A stretch of 43,093 nt of DNA from an uncultured bacterium (GCA_937920515.1 CALEUG010000028.1:1-43093); one strand, 5' to 3'; shown: positions 1 to 8,838, counted from the first letter of the stretch. Notes: generated by a model not told the origin, from the sequence alone. A program made the numbers and translations.

Positions 1-165
1 CGGACGATGGAATGGGATACCGCCGCCGGCCAGGCCATCCTGGAAGAAGCCGGCGGCCAGGTCCTTGAGTTTTACAGCCGCCGCCCCCTGACCTACAACA
101 AAGAATCCCTGGTCAATCCGCCCTTCTTAGCCACCGGAAAAATGAAAATCCTTGGAAGGGGTTGA
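1..165 (+). CDS. cysQ: CysQ-like 3'(2'),5'-bisphosphate nucleotidase, C-terminal end only
   Basis: The last 54 codons of an inositol-monophosphatase-superfamily enzyme; the start lies left of the window. The visible part opens with a MEWDTAAGQAILEEAGG stretch, which is the second conserved metal-binding motif of the family (W-D-x-A-A-G, whose Asp binds a catalytic Mg ion). It is followed by the PLTYNKE.LVNPPF run typical of CysQ rather than of inositol monophosphatase itself. CysQ removes the 3' phosphate of PAP/PAPS in the cytoplasm during sulfate assimilation and PAP recycling. The frame ends at a TGA at 163-165. The subfamily assignment rests on the C-terminal motif alone; another member of the superfamily is possible. 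Confidence 0.8.
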   Translation, partial: RTMEWDTAAGQAILEEAGGQVLEFYSRRPLTYNKESLVNPPFLATGKMKILGRG

Positions 166-317
166 GCCGGGCGGATTTATTTCAGCCAGATCACCCGTTA
201 TTCAAATAGCCATATTAATTGCGAATATTTTCTGAAAACAATTTATTTTGCCGCCTTATAGCCTGATTTTATCAACAGGCTTTCATCCCGTCGCCAGATT
301 AAAAATTATTTAAGGCC

Positions 318-563
318 TTATTCTTTCAGATTAAAATGCGTCCCCTCATGGATTTTGTGTCTGATTTCTACGGAGATGACTTCCTCGAATTTTGTGTCGT
401 TAAGCCAGGCAGTCCGGCTCCTGAAATCATTAAAGGCCTCCACCGCGTTCTGTCCTTCACCATAGCCCAGCACCTGGAAATTATCTACATCCGGCTCGCT
501 AAGTTCTGGCGAGGAATAAGTCACCCCGTCAGGCGTTACGAACAAAAACAACCTTTTTTTCAT
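318..563 (-). CDS. Conserved small protein of unknown function (81 aa)
   Basis: A small soluble, acidic protein without signal peptide, membrane segment or Cys motif. The N-terminus reads as a short beta strand followed by a TPDGVTYSS turn; the centre has PDVDNFQVLGYGEG and an amphipathic stretch ending in TAWLNDTKFEEVISVEIR. This looks like a compact alpha/beta fold, and I have an impression of similar 80-90-residue proteins in other bacteria, but I do not know a function and give none. A GGAG about ten bases before the ATG supports the start. It stands alone, 117 bases from the 3' end of the CrtI-like gene upstream of it on the same strand, so co-transcription is possible. The overlapping plus-strand frame over the same bases has no ribosome site and is taken as a shadow. 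Confidence 0.65.
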   Translation of the reverse strand: MKKRLFLFVTPDGVTYSSPELSEPDVDNFQVLGYGEGQNAVEAFNDFRSRTAWLNDTKFEEVISVEIRHKIHEGTHFNLKE

Positions 564-680
564 CTTATTAACTCCAGCAATGATTTGTAAAAGTGTTGAT
601 CAAAGAAAGTGTAGATCTTTTTGTTCTGATGATCCAGCGGATCCAGGCAATATTGTCTTTTATGTTGCCGGCTGAAAGGC

Positions 681-2210
681 TTATTTTTCCAGGATGAGGT
701 GGGAGGCCAGTTCGGCGGTGCGCATGGCGGTCGGCACCCCGCCCATAAAAAGTTCGCTGGCCGCATAAATTCCAACCATCAGCAGGTTCCTGACGGGCGT
801 TTCCACCAGAAGTTTCCGGCCAAAGCTCTCCGTCCACTCCTGGCTCCAGCTCCAGCCAGCAATTGACCCCTGGTATCTGTGTCCCCAGTCCTGGTAGGTG
901 AGCGGTGTGGCCACTTCCATCAGCTCTATGGCTTCACCCAGGCCCGGCAGCACCTCCTCGGCGATTTTTACCAGCTTCAGGGCCAGGGCTGTCTTGTGCG
1001 CCCTGTATTCTGGCACCCGCTTTTTTTCGCCGGTCCTGAACCGGGCAAAATGCTTGTGGCCGAGTCCGACCCTGAGCACCAGCCCGATGTATCCGGCCGG
1101 CGCCTGTCCCGGCTCGTTATCAGTCCAGCGGCAGATTTCAATTTCCCGGCCATCAAGCTTTGGGCCCTCATCCAGATATCCATCGGGTCGCTGGTTCTGC
1201 GGGCTGTAGAATAAATGGGTGGCCCGCATCCGGCTAAAGTCGCACCGGGCTGCATTAAGACCCAGGTATACGCACAGCTCTGAACCGGTATAGGGCGCGG
1301 TTTCAATTTTCTTAATAAAATCAGCGTCCACTGTCCCCGGCTCCACGAGTTCCAGGAAAGTTGTTTTATAGTCGGCATTGGACACAACCCAGTCAGATCC
1401 AACCAGGCTGTTGTCCCCGGCCACCACTCCCCTGGCCAGGCCATTCTCAACTACGATCTTCTTCACCGGAAGACCGAAATATAATTCACCACCGGCCGCC
1501 CTTATCAATTCCACCAGGCGGTCGCTTATCCCGCGAAGCCCCAGGGAGGGATACCATATGCCTTCAACCGACATGATGTGCCACATCAGGGCCAGGGTCA
1601 GGAAAGACATGGTTGGCCCGGCTGTGCCCATAGAGCCCAGGAAGTTAATCAGAAGCTTGTTTTTAAGGTGTTTTCGGAGAAATTCGCCGGAATGGGTTCG
1701 GGCAAAACCGGCCAGCCTGGTTTTCCTGCTTTCAGAGTATTCTGATTTGACCAGCTTTTTCTGAACATCGCTCAGCTTCTGAGGCAGGTAGTCCGGACAC
1801 CACTGGTAGACATCGTGGACCAGTTTCAGGGCCGGCCGGAGCTCCTGGAAAACCAAGTTGAGGCCACGCTTTTCCTGCGGAAAGAGCTCTGCCAGTGCCC
1901 GCCTGAGTTCATCCGGCGGTCTGGAATAGACCAGGTCCATCTGCGGGTGTATAAATTGGAAATGGTTTCGCTTGAATTCCAGGGGCTCTTTGATTCCTAA
2001 GTAGGACAGCAGGCTGCTGATATAACCGGGATAGCTGAACGATAGCGGGCCCATGGGGAAGTGGAAATCACCCCGCCTGAAGACGTAGCTGGTGCCGCCG
2101 GGATGAGAGTCTTTTTCCAGGACCAGGACCCTGACTCCCTTCCTGGCCAGGGCAGCAGCGCAGGTGAGTCCGCCCAGGCCGGCCCCCACGACTATAACGT
2201 CATAATGCAT
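681..2210 (-). CDS. Phytoene-desaturase-like (CrtI/CrtISO family) FAD-dependent oxidoreductase
   Basis: A 509-residue NAD(P)/FAD-dependent oxidoreductase. Residues 5-35 form the Rossmann dinucleotide-binding unit (VVGAGLGGLTCAAALARKG, then LVLEKD), followed by the PGGTSYVF segment usual in CrtI/CrtISO proteins. The C-terminus (GVPTAMRTAELASHLI) is the second FAD-contacting region found at the end of the family, so the protein is full length. Members desaturate or isomerise carotenoids, or act on other polyprenyl or lipid substrates. No carotenoid gene (crtB, crtE) is nearby, so the substrate is open. The start has a G-rich ribosome site (GGGGGAAAG) immediately before the ATG. The downstream neighbour on this strand is the 81-residue protein. 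Confidence 0.85.
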   Translation of the reverse strand: MHYDVIVVGAGLGGLTCAAALARKGVRVLVLEKDSHPGGTSYVFRRGDFHFPMGPLSFSYPGYISSLLSYLGIKEPLEFKRNHFQFIHPQMDLVYSRPPDELRRALAELFPQEKRGLNLVFQELRPALKLVHDVYQWCPDYLPQKLSDVQKKLVKSEYSESRKTRLAGFARTHSGEFLRKHLKNKLLINFLGSMGTAGPTMSFLTLALMWHIMSVEGIWYPSLGLRGISDRLVELIRAAGGELYFGLPVKKIVVENGLARGVVAGDNSLVGSDWVVSNADYKTTFLELVEPGTVDADFIKKIETAPYTGSELCVYLGLNAARCDFSRMRATHLFYSPQNQRPDGYLDEGPKLDGREIEICRWTDNEPGQAPAGYIGLVLRVGLGHKHFARFRTGEKKRVPEYRAHKTALALKLVKIAEEVLPGLGEAIELMEVATPLTYQDWGHRYQGSIAGWSWSQEWTESFGRKLLVETPVRNLLMVGIYAASELFMGGVPTAMRTAELASHLILEK

Positions 2211-2248
2211 CTTTCCCCCGCCCTATTTTAGCAGAAAGCAAAATATTT

Positions 2249-5083
2249 TTACTTTAATTCCCTGAGGTATATGTTTTTGAAATAAAGCGGGGTATTGTGA
2301 GCCTGGAGTTCTATCTGGCCGCAGCGGTAGATGGGTTTGTCCCGCTCCCAGTAGTTTTCCATGACCACGTTATCCACCACCAGTTCGCCATTCAGGTATA
2401 CCGTAACTCGCTCTCCGACCATCTTGATGTAAAAGGTGTTCCAGGTGCCGACCGGGTTATCAGCCGGTTTGAGCGGCTTGTTCGGGTTTTTCTGGTTGTT
2501 GTAAAGTCCGCCCGAACCTTCCGGCCACCGGGCCGGGTCCCAGATCTGGACCTGCGGCGAACCCCGCAAATAAATTCCGCTGTCTCCGTCCGGCTCTATT
2601 TTCCAGTCCACGAAAAGCTCAAAGTCGCAGTAGTCTTTAGCGGTGCACAGGCTGTGCCCCTTCCCGTCAAACCTCAGCTCCCCGGCCACCACCTTCCAGT
2701 GCTGGCGCATTTCTTCGTCGGCTTTTTCCTGAGCAGATTTCAGTTCTTCCCGGCTCATCCTGGCCCGCTGCACCGGGTCGGCCACCAGCCCCTTCCAGCC
2801 GTAGAGGTCCTTGCCGTTAAAAAGAGGCTGGAATCCTTCCTGCTTGAGCAATTTATCCAGGTAATCTTCAGTCTCCTGAATTTCCAGCTCCTCTTTGAGG
2901 AAGGGGAGTGCTTTTTTCAATATCATTATTGTGTCAAAGCCTCGTAATCCTTCCTCGCCCGGTGCTGGCCTGGCTAACCGGCAGGCCAGAAGCGCCGCTT
3001 TTTCCCGCAGGCTTTCGTCAGTGAAGAAGTTGGCGATCTCCTTCAGAGACCTTTCGTCCCGGATGTTTCCCCAGGCGGTCAGCAGGAAATTCTTTTCGTC
3101 GGGATAGGAAGCCAGGCTCTTGACCCCGTCAAGCACCCGGACTTTTATTTCTTTGTCGGTTGAAGTTTCTTTCATCAGCCTGGCCAGCCCCTGGAAGGCC
3201 AGGTAACGGAAGGTTCGGCTATCGCTTCTCTTAATCAGACTGACCAGGTGTTCGCTGGCTGCAAAGTCGGGCCAGGCGCTGAGAGCAGCCACGGCGGCCG
3301 CCCTTACCTCGGGACTCCTTTCGTCCAGGTTCTGGACCACCAGGCCAAGGCTGGCTGCTCCGCCAACCCGGGGCAATAACCTTATCAGCTCGGCTCGCTC
3401 TTTTCCTGTTTTTTTCCTGGCATACTCCAGAAAAATTTTCTGCCGGAGGGTGTTGTTCTCGATTCTGTTAAGGGCGCTGACGATAGCCTTTTGATAACCT
3501 GGAGAGAGCGAGGGGTCCTGAAGCGAGAGGTACCGATCAATCAGCCAGGACAGGTCGTTGCTGTCAACCGTCTCAAACAGGCATTCCACCGCGGCTTTCT
3601 TTAACTCCGGATTTCCGGATTCGCTGGCTTCCAGCACCTCCTTTTTCCACTCAGGTCCGATGATGTCCTGGAGGTTTTGAAAAATGGCAATTTTTATGGC
3701 CTCGGGAAGGGAGGAAAAAATTGCTTTAATTCCGGATAGGTAGCTCTCGGGTTTTAGAGACCTGAAGAGTTCAAGAATGAGCCGGGCTTCGTTTTCGGAA
3801 TTATTCAGCCCGGCCAGCAGGCGGGGGACGGCTTCTGCTTTTTTCAGCCTGAATACTGCCCTGATAGCTGCCAGGCGAACCGCCTGTTCGCTGTCATCCA
3901 GGTAGGGTTCTATGATTTCAGCTCGAACCGCGTTTTCCTGGCTTCCCAGAAATTCGATGACCGCTGCTCTGTTGGCCGGGGGAAGGCCATCCAGGTTTTC
4001 CGCCAGCTCTTGCAGTAGCCCGGGCCACCTGGCTTCAGCGGCCAGCCTGAGGGCCTGCTGCCGGTAAGACGGCTCCTCGCTCCAGGCGGCCTTGATAATC
4101 TCCGGAACGGATTTTTCTCCGGCTATTTCAACCACCAGATTAAGAGCCTCGCAGCGCAGCGCGGCTTCTTCTCTGGTGGTAAGGATTTCTGTCATCCTTT
4201 GAGCAATGTCCAGCGCCCTTTCCTTGCGCCCTTCTTCAGCCAGCCGGCGGGCAAAGCGCAGGTAAAGCTCCAGGGCCTGCCGGCGTTCCTGGTGGCTGGA
4301 GAGGGTGGGGATGGAGGCCAGGAGCGTTTCGGTTGCCGGGTCAGGGATTTCGGTCAGAGCAGATAGGGCGGCGTATTTTATCTCGGGGTCGGCGGATGAG
4401 GCCAGCGCCCGGAGCTTCGGGGCTGCTTCCCGGCTGCGCAAATTTCCCAGTGCCTGTACCAGGGGGAGCCTGGCTTCAGGTGGAACTCTTTCCAGGTTTT
4501 CGATTAAAATCTTTTCCGCTTCCGGTCCTTTTACCCGGAGCATGGCCCGAACAGCGTATTCGGTCAGGCCGGGATTCCTGAGGTGAAAGGCGAGTTGAGC
4601 CAGGTGCCTCCGGCTGACCGCGTACTGGACTTCTTCCAGCAGGAATTTCTTGATTTCATCGTGCCGCGAACCGGCGGCCAGCTTCAGCAGGTCAGCGGCC
4701 AGGCTTTCTTTACGTGATTCGTGGCCGGGCTTTCCGCATAGGGTTACCAGCCCGTCAATAGCGTATCGGACCAGGCTGTCGTCGGCTTCTCCCGGCACGG
4801 CCAGGCGGCGTCCGAGCTCGTAAACTACAGGTGAACCGGCCTCAAGCATTTCTGAAAAGATTTTCTCGCTTTCGGCCCGGTTTGAGGCGGGCAGCTGGCG
4901 CAGCCATTCGTCCACCTTTTTTCTAAGGCCTTCATCTGCCGGGGAGAGGGCGGGGGATGAAGAGAGCTTTTCAGCGGGTGCCGGAGCGGCCGGGGTCCTG
5001 GTCATAGGGGCATAGCAGGCCTGTAAACTGAAGAAAATGGACAGCCAGGAGATCAGGATGAGCAGAATTCTTTTATCAGGCAT
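2249..5083 (-). CDS. HEAT-repeat lipoprotein with C-terminal DUF1080 (3-keto-disaccharide hydrolase) domain
   Basis: A 944-residue lipoprotein. The chosen start gives an n-region with K/R, a hydrophobic core and the lipobox LQAC with Cys at residue 23. Roughly residues 50-720 are alpha-helical HEAT-like repeats (recurring patterns such as PEVRAAAVAALS and EAAPKLRALA). The last ~200 residues are a DUF1080 / 3-keto-disaccharide hydrolase lectin-like beta-sandwich, shown by LYGWKGL, the DWKIEPDGDSGIYLRG signature and a C-terminal LQAHNTPLYFKNIYLREL. DUF1080 proteins cleave 3-keto-glycosides made by Gfo/Idh-type oxidoreductases; the HEAT part may hold a partner or glycan. The gene directly upstream encodes such an oxidoreductase, which fits. 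The frame is open for 103 more codons upstream to an ATG at 5392, 17 bases after the previous stop; I prefer 5083 because it places the lipoprotein signal at the N-terminus. Confidence 0.85.
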   Translation of the reverse strand: MPDKRILLILISWLSIFFSLQACYAPMTRTPAAPAPAEKLSSSPALSPADEGLRKKVDEWLRQLPASNRAESEKIFSEMLEAGSPVVYELGRRLAVPGEADDSLVRYAIDGLVTLCGKPGHESRKESLAADLLKLAAGSRHDEIKKFLLEEVQYAVSRRHLAQLAFHLRNPGLTEYAVRAMLRVKGPEAEKILIENLERVPPEARLPLVQALGNLRSREAAPKLRALASSADPEIKYAALSALTEIPDPATETLLASIPTLSSHQERRQALELYLRFARRLAEEGRKERALDIAQRMTEILTTREEAALRCEALNLVVEIAGEKSVPEIIKAAWSEEPSYRQQALRLAAEARWPGLLQELAENLDGLPPANRAAVIEFLGSQENAVRAEIIEPYLDDSEQAVRLAAIRAVFRLKKAEAVPRLLAGLNNSENEARLILELFRSLKPESYLSGIKAIFSSLPEAIKIAIFQNLQDIIGPEWKKEVLEASESGNPELKKAAVECLFETVDSNDLSWLIDRYLSLQDPSLSPGYQKAIVSALNRIENNTLRQKIFLEYARKKTGKERAELIRLLPRVGGAASLGLVVQNLDERSPEVRAAAVAALSAWPDFAASEHLVSLIKRSDSRTFRYLAFQGLARLMKETSTDKEIKVRVLDGVKSLASYPDEKNFLLTAWGNIRDERSLKEIANFFTDESLREKAALLACRLARPAPGEEGLRGFDTIMILKKALPFLKEELEIQETEDYLDKLLKQEGFQPLFNGKDLYGWKGLVADPVQRARMSREELKSAQEKADEEMRQHWKVVAGELRFDGKGHSLCTAKDYCDFELFVDWKIEPDGDSGIYLRGSPQVQIWDPARWPEGSGGLYNNQKNPNKPLKPADNPVGTWNTFYIKMVGERVTVYLNGELVVDNVVMENYWERDKPIYRCGQIELQAHNTPLYFKNIYLRELK

Positions 5084-5409
5084 GGAATTAGACCTTAGAT
5101 AGCAAATTCCTCCTGTGGGATTTGTACCCGAGAGGGGTCTTTTGGATTCGGGTCTGATTTTTGAATCATAACTGAGACCCGGGCCGGCAACTTCCTGACT
5201 GCGGACAGCCGCCGATTTCTGCCTTCGGGTCATTGTTGATTGAGCTATGATTTTAAAATTATTCATTCTATCTGGTTTCTCGTCATGATTTTTCTCGCCC
5301 GGGCCCTCCATCGCCTGAACTCCGGATAGAGCCTGTCCGGGATTTGAACTCCTCGTCTTCAAATATGCCGTGACTGGCCTTTCCTTCATCATACATTTAC
5401 CTTATAAGT
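5084..5409 (-). other. Gap between the oxidoreductase and lipoprotein genes, open in frame with the lipoprotein
   Basis: These 326 bases separate the two minus-strand genes. They contain no separate recognisable gene. They stay open in the frame of the lipoprotein as far as an ATG at 5392, which has an AAGG about seven bases upstream. The would-be extension is polar, low in complexity and has no domain I recognise. An AGGAGG lies about 25 bases upstream of the preferred start at 5083, and a weaker AAGG lies about nine bases from it. Confidence 0.4.
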
Positions 5410-6675
5410 TCATTCCATCATCTGATACCAGGGGCTGCGCATCGGTTCGTTAATCAGGAGATTGGCCTGTTCATCACCGAGGAAAACCTGCCGCTCCGGG
5501 TCGAAGCGCAGGTTGCGGCCGAGACGGACGGCAATCTTGGCCAGGTTGACCAGGGTGCAGGAACGGTGGCCGTTTTCTTCGTTGAGGGCAAATTTCCGCC
5601 TTTCGCGCACAGCCCGGTGAAAATCGGTGACCTGGGGTTCGGGGTCGGGAAGGGATTTAAGTTTTTCCGGGAGACCGGGGATGTTGCTTCTCAAATTCGG
5701 ATAAAGTTTTCCTTCAGGACCTTCGATGAAAGGCACGTCTTTCCGCTGGTTCTGGCCGTCAAGAATTATTTCACAGCCGTCAGCGTATCGCAGGACAATC
5801 TGGCGCCAGCGACCGCAGGCGTCGGGGTGTTGCTGGGGGGCATCGACTTCTATTTCCACCGGGCTGGTATGGTCTTTTTCCAGGAGGTACTGGACCGGGT
5901 CGAGATAATGCATGCCCATGTCACCCAGCCCGCCGCCGTCGTAATCCCAGTAGCCGCGAAAAGTTACATGAACCCGGTGGGGATGGTAAGGCTTGAAAGG
6001 CGCCGGCCCGAGCCAGAAATCATAGTCGAGTTCAGGAGGGACAGGCTGTGGCGGAAGATATGTCTTGCCCTGCCAGTAGAACTTCCAGTCGAAACCGGTG
6101 GCCCCGCTGACGGTAACCCGCAGGGGCCAGCCCAGCAGACGATGCTGAACGATTTTCTTGATGGGTTTAACCGTGGTGCCAAAGCCGTAGAATGTTCCTT
6201 CGAAACGGAACCAGGTGTTGATGCGAAAGATGCGGCCGTAACGCCGGACGGCTTCCACGACTTTCTGGCCCTCGCCGATGGTTCTGGTCATAGGTTTTTC
6301 GCACCAGATGTCCTTGCCGGCCCTGGCGGCGGCGATGGACATCAGGGCATGCCAGTGGGGCGGGGTGACTATATGGACTATATCTATGTCGGGGCGAGCC
6401 AGGACTTCTCGAAAATCAAAATAGCCTTTCACCCCTGGCCCGGCCAGTTCCAGGGCTTCCTGGAGATGCTTGCGGTCAACATCGCATATGGCCAGAAGGC
6501 GCCCCGGATAACGGATATGAGCCTGGCCCATGCCCCCTACGCCGATGATGGCCCTGGTCAGCTCGTCGCTGGGCGGAGTGTAGCCCTGGCCTCCGAGCAC
6601 CCGGCGGGGAACAATGAGCAGCCCGCACCCGCCCAGAATACCGGTTCTGAGAAAATTTCTTCTTGAGATTGTCAT
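5410..6675 (-). CDS. Tat-exported Gfo/Idh/MocA-family oxidoreductase
   Basis: A 421-residue NAD(P)-dependent sugar oxidoreductase. The N-terminus carries a twin-arginine signal (SRRNFLRTG followed by a hydrophobic stretch), so the protein is probably exported folded with its cofactor. The Rossmann domain follows (IIGVGGMGQAH, then the LLAICDVD acidic strand end), with the family's EKP motif in DIWCEKPMTRT and the C-terminal-domain active-site segment GGGLGDMGMHYLDP. Families of this type oxidise or reduce the C3 hydroxyl of sugars and glycosides. With the DUF1080 lipoprotein just downstream, the likely job is interconversion of glycosides and 3-keto-glycosides in the periplasm. The exact substrate cannot be read. 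No clear ribosome site precedes the ATG, but a good sigma-70 promoter does. Confidence 0.88.
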   Translation of the reverse strand: MTISRRNFLRTGILGGCGLLIVPRRVLGGQGYTPPSDELTRAIIGVGGMGQAHIRYPGRLLAICDVDRKHLQEALELAGPGVKGYFDFREVLARPDIDIVHIVTPPHWHALMSIAAARAGKDIWCEKPMTRTIGEGQKVVEAVRRYGRIFRINTWFRFEGTFYGFGTTVKPIKKIVQHRLLGWPLRVTVSGATGFDWKFYWQGKTYLPPQPVPPELDYDFWLGPAPFKPYHPHRVHVTFRGYWDYDGGGLGDMGMHYLDPVQYLLEKDHTSPVEIEVDAPQQHPDACGRWRQIVLRYADGCEIILDGQNQRKDVPFIEGPEGKLYPNLRSNIPGLPEKLKSLPDPEPQVTDFHRAVRERRKFALNEENGHRSCTLVNLAKIAVRLGRNLRFDPERQVFLGDEQANLLINEPMRSPWYQMME

Positions 6676-6700
6676 TTTATTATCAAGAAATTTCTTTTAT

Positions 6701-6729
6701 CTTATATCTTAACCATGAGATTTTATCAA
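6701..6729 (-). promoter_or_regulatory. Sigma-70-type promoter for the oxidoreductase/DUF1080 unit
   Basis: Read on the minus strand: a -35 TTGATA (6724-6729), a 17-base spacer and a -10 TATAAG (6701-6706), each one base off consensus. The predicted start of transcription is near 6694, leaving a leader of about 20 bases before the ATG at 6675. Confidence 0.55.
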
Positions 6730-6809
6730 CCTGAAAAGCAAAAGGCAAAAAAGCAGCGGGAGATTGCTCATTTTTCCGGTTTACCTGCAGCCTGTGAGAT
6801 CCGGTTTGG

Positions 6810-6859
6810 TGACCCGATTTTGTGTTCTTGATTTTGTTTTTTGATTGCAGGTTTTTCCT
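6810..6859 (+). repeat. 50-bp imperfect direct repeat, left copy
   Basis: Aligns without gaps to 8836-8885 with 40 of 50 identical bases (shared cores include TTGTGTT, GATTTTG and CAGGTTTTTCC). It lies upstream of the zinc-ribbon gene; the partner begins exactly at the stop codon of the rhomboid gene. The pair therefore brackets both genes. Confidence 0.6.
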
Positions 6860-6961
6860 GTTTTTTATACTGTTTAATTTTTTTTAATTTTGTGGTAAGA
6901 ATTTTATAAGTTTTTTTGGCTAAGGCATTTGAACAGAGCAAGGCAAAAAGGAGGTCAGAAA

Positions 6962-7189
6962 ATGGAAAAGCGTATCTGCACCAACTGCGGCTTTGTTGGA
7001 AGCCCCAGGAAGTACACTAAAGGCAGCCTGGTCTGGGAAATAATCCTGTGGTTGCTGGCCATCATCCCGGGAGTTTTTTATTCCATCTGGAGAATCTCAA
7101 CTCGTTATGAAGGTTGCCCGGTCTGTGGCGCTCCCCACATGATTCCTGAGGACTCGCCCGTAGCTCAAAAAATGCTAAAGAATATTTAG
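6962..7189 (+). CDS. Zinc-ribbon protein with one membrane segment (75 aa)
   Basis: A small protein with two CxxC knuckles, CTNC near residue 5 and CPVC near residue 57, separated by a single hydrophobic segment (EIILWLLAIIPGVFYSIW). The two half-ribbons would meet on one side only if the hydrophobic part forms a re-entrant hairpin; otherwise each pair lies on opposite faces of the membrane. This arrangement is common in uncharacterised bacterial zinc-ribbon proteins. The start at 6962 is fixed by an AAGGAGG seven bases upstream; an ATG-like start 11 codons earlier has no site. It precedes the rhomboid gene by 86 bases on the same strand and may be co-transcribed with it. Function unknown. 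Confidence 0.75.
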   Translation: MEKRICTNCGFVGSPRKYTKGSLVWEIILWLLAIIPGVFYSIWRISTRYEGCPVCGAPHMIPEDSPVAQKMLKNI

Positions 7190-7228
7190 GAAGAAGTAAT
7201 CAAGCCAGATCTGGTAAATAGAAAAACG

Positions 7229-7248
7229 GGAGACACGGTCTCGTGTCC
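7229..7248. repeat. Degenerate GACAC/GTGTC palindrome
   Basis: A decayed relative of the palindromes at 8922 and 13701. It keeps the outer GGA...TCC and the GACAC / GTGTC halves, but the centre differs; a small perfect hairpin GAGAC-ACG-GTCTC is nested inside. It lies in the spacer between the zinc-ribbon and rhomboid genes. Confidence 0.45.
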
Positions 7249-7275
7249 TGAATTTACAATCATTTTTTTTGAGTA

Positions 7276-8838
7276 ATGGAATCCTGGAGAGAAAATAAAC
7301 TCTGGAAACAGCAGAAAATATATATTGTAACGACGGTCGTTGTTGGCTTTTTTCTTCCGCTATTTTTATTTTTCTTAAATGAGTTCCTTTTTCTGAGCTT
7401 CGGAGTGCTCAGATACATTATCCTTCCGGCTCTATTCTTTCTCTTCGTCGCCTTTAAATCAATAGAAAAGGGAGACACCTTCTGGGAGACCTTTAAGAAT
7501 TATTGTACCTTTGTCCCCTTCGATTATCTCGAAAAAGAGAGCCTCCTGGAAAAGAAATTCAACGCCACCTATGCCCTGATTCTAATCAACGTTATCATCC
7601 ATTATGGAACCGACCTGTTCTGGGACAGGGAGATAGTCGCTTCATATTTTTCATTTCTGCCTGAAAAATTACATTTCTGGAACTTAATCATCAGCCCGAT
7701 TTCTTCCATGTTCATTCACGGGGATGCAGAACATCTGTGGAACAACGTGTTTTTTCTCTGGATTTTTGGGTTGGTGCTGGAAAGGAGAATCGGCTGGAAG
7801 AAGTTCCTGTATGTATATTTTTTTACAGGTCTGGTGTCAGCTCTCGTTCCAACCTATTTATCAATCGTTTTATTCGAGAACTGGTACAGTGCTATTGGGG
7901 CCTCCGGAGCGATCAGCGGATTAATCGGGGCTTTTGCCTTTCGGCTTTTTTATAAAAGAATGGTTTTTCCGATACCTGTGCTTGGCCTGGTTTCCATCCT
8001 GTTCGGATTGAACTTAAAAGTCCGGATGAATTCTCTTATGGTAATTATGTTTTATTTCTTCTTTGATTTCGCCGGAAGTTTATTGCAGCTTTCAGGAATG
8101 GAGCTGGGCGTCGATTATCTTGGCCACCTGAGCGGAATGCTATTCGGCATGTATTTAGCTTCCCGGATGAAACTCCATGACGCCGCTATCGAGGAGATGA
8201 TGCTCGAACGGGCCCGGACGGCTATTGATCAGAAAGGGGACAATCAAATGGCGGAAGGTCTATTGAACCTTCTGCTGGAAAAGAATCCGGACCGGGTCGA
8301 AGGATTGATTTTGCTGGCCAGATTAAAAGATCGTTTTGGCCCCGGGGATGAGGGCCAGAAACTCTACCTTAAAGCGATTGAAATATTAATTAACAGGGAT
8401 GTGGAAAAAGCCGCCGAAGTGTTTACGGAGTACTTCGGGATTCATCGCAAGCCTCTGGAGCCGGCGAAACAGTACCAATTGACAGAGGTCCTGGAAAAAA
8501 CGGGAAGAGCCAGCCTGGCAGCCAGGGCCCTTGAGATGCTGGCCGACGACCCGGCAACTTCAGAGGCCTGGCGTCCCAGGATTCTTTACCGGGCGGCTCG
8601 AATCCTGGAAAGGCTGGAATTTTATGAAGCGGCCTGTTACCGTTATGAGCAACTTCTGGAGAAATACCCGGATTTTCATGCGGCTGAGACTATTCGCCAG
8701 AAATTAGAAAAGCTTAAAACTGTCAAGAGTGAGTTAACCTGGATGTCTTATGTCAGAAAGAAACAGAACAATTTATGGGAATATCAGGACGGGCACAGCT
8801 TCTCTATAATCAAGGGAAAGAAGGGTACTCTATCCTGA
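7276..8838 (+). CDS. Rhomboid-family intramembrane serine protease with C-terminal TPR-like region
   Basis: A 520-residue membrane protein. Two hydrophobic helices (about 17-60) precede the rhomboid core (about 95-300). The core has the HGDAEHLWNN segment (His148, His153, Asn156/157 region), the catalytic serine in GASGAISG (Ser210) and the catalytic histidine in LGHLSGMLFG (His284), so the Ser-His dyad is present. Residues ~300-480 are soluble helices in repeating pairs, best read as TPR-like, giving a cytoplasmic interaction platform. The protease would cut transmembrane substrates; none is identifiable here, though the adjacent zinc-ribbon membrane protein is a natural candidate partner. 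No Shine-Dalgarno precedes the ATG; TACAAT at 7255-7260 could serve as a -10, but I see no -35. Confidence 0.85.
   Translation: MESWRENKLWKQQKIYIVTTVVVGFFLPLFLFFLNEFLFLSFGVLRYIILPALFFLFVAFKSIEKGDTFWETFKNYCTFVPFDYLEKESLLEKKFNATYALILINVIIHYGTDLFWDREIVASYFSFLPEKLHFWNLIISPISSMFIHGDAEHLWNNVFFLWIFGLVLERRIGWKKFLYVYFFTGLVSALVPTYLSIVLFENWYSAIGASGAISGLIGAFAFRLFYKRMVFPIPVLGLVSILFGLNLKVRMNSLMVIMFYFFFDFAGSLLQLSGMELGVDYLGHLSGMLFGMYLASRMKLHDAAIEEMMLERARTAIDQKGDNQMAEGLLNLLLEKNPDRVEGLILLARLKDRFGPGDEGQKLYLKAIEILINRDVEKAAEVFTEYFGIHRKPLEPAKQYQLTEVLEKTGRASLAARALEMLADDPATSEAWRPRILYRAARILERLEFYEAACYRYEQLLEKYPDFHAAETIRQKLEKLKTVKSELTWMSYVRKKQNNLWEYQDGHSFSIIKGKKGTLS

Noticed and set aside
5566..6666. A 366-codon plus-strand frame opposite the Gfo/Idh/MocA gene
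   Set aside because: It lies fully antisense to a gene with clear family motifs, has no ribosome site and no recognisable domain; long antisense frames are expected at this base composition.
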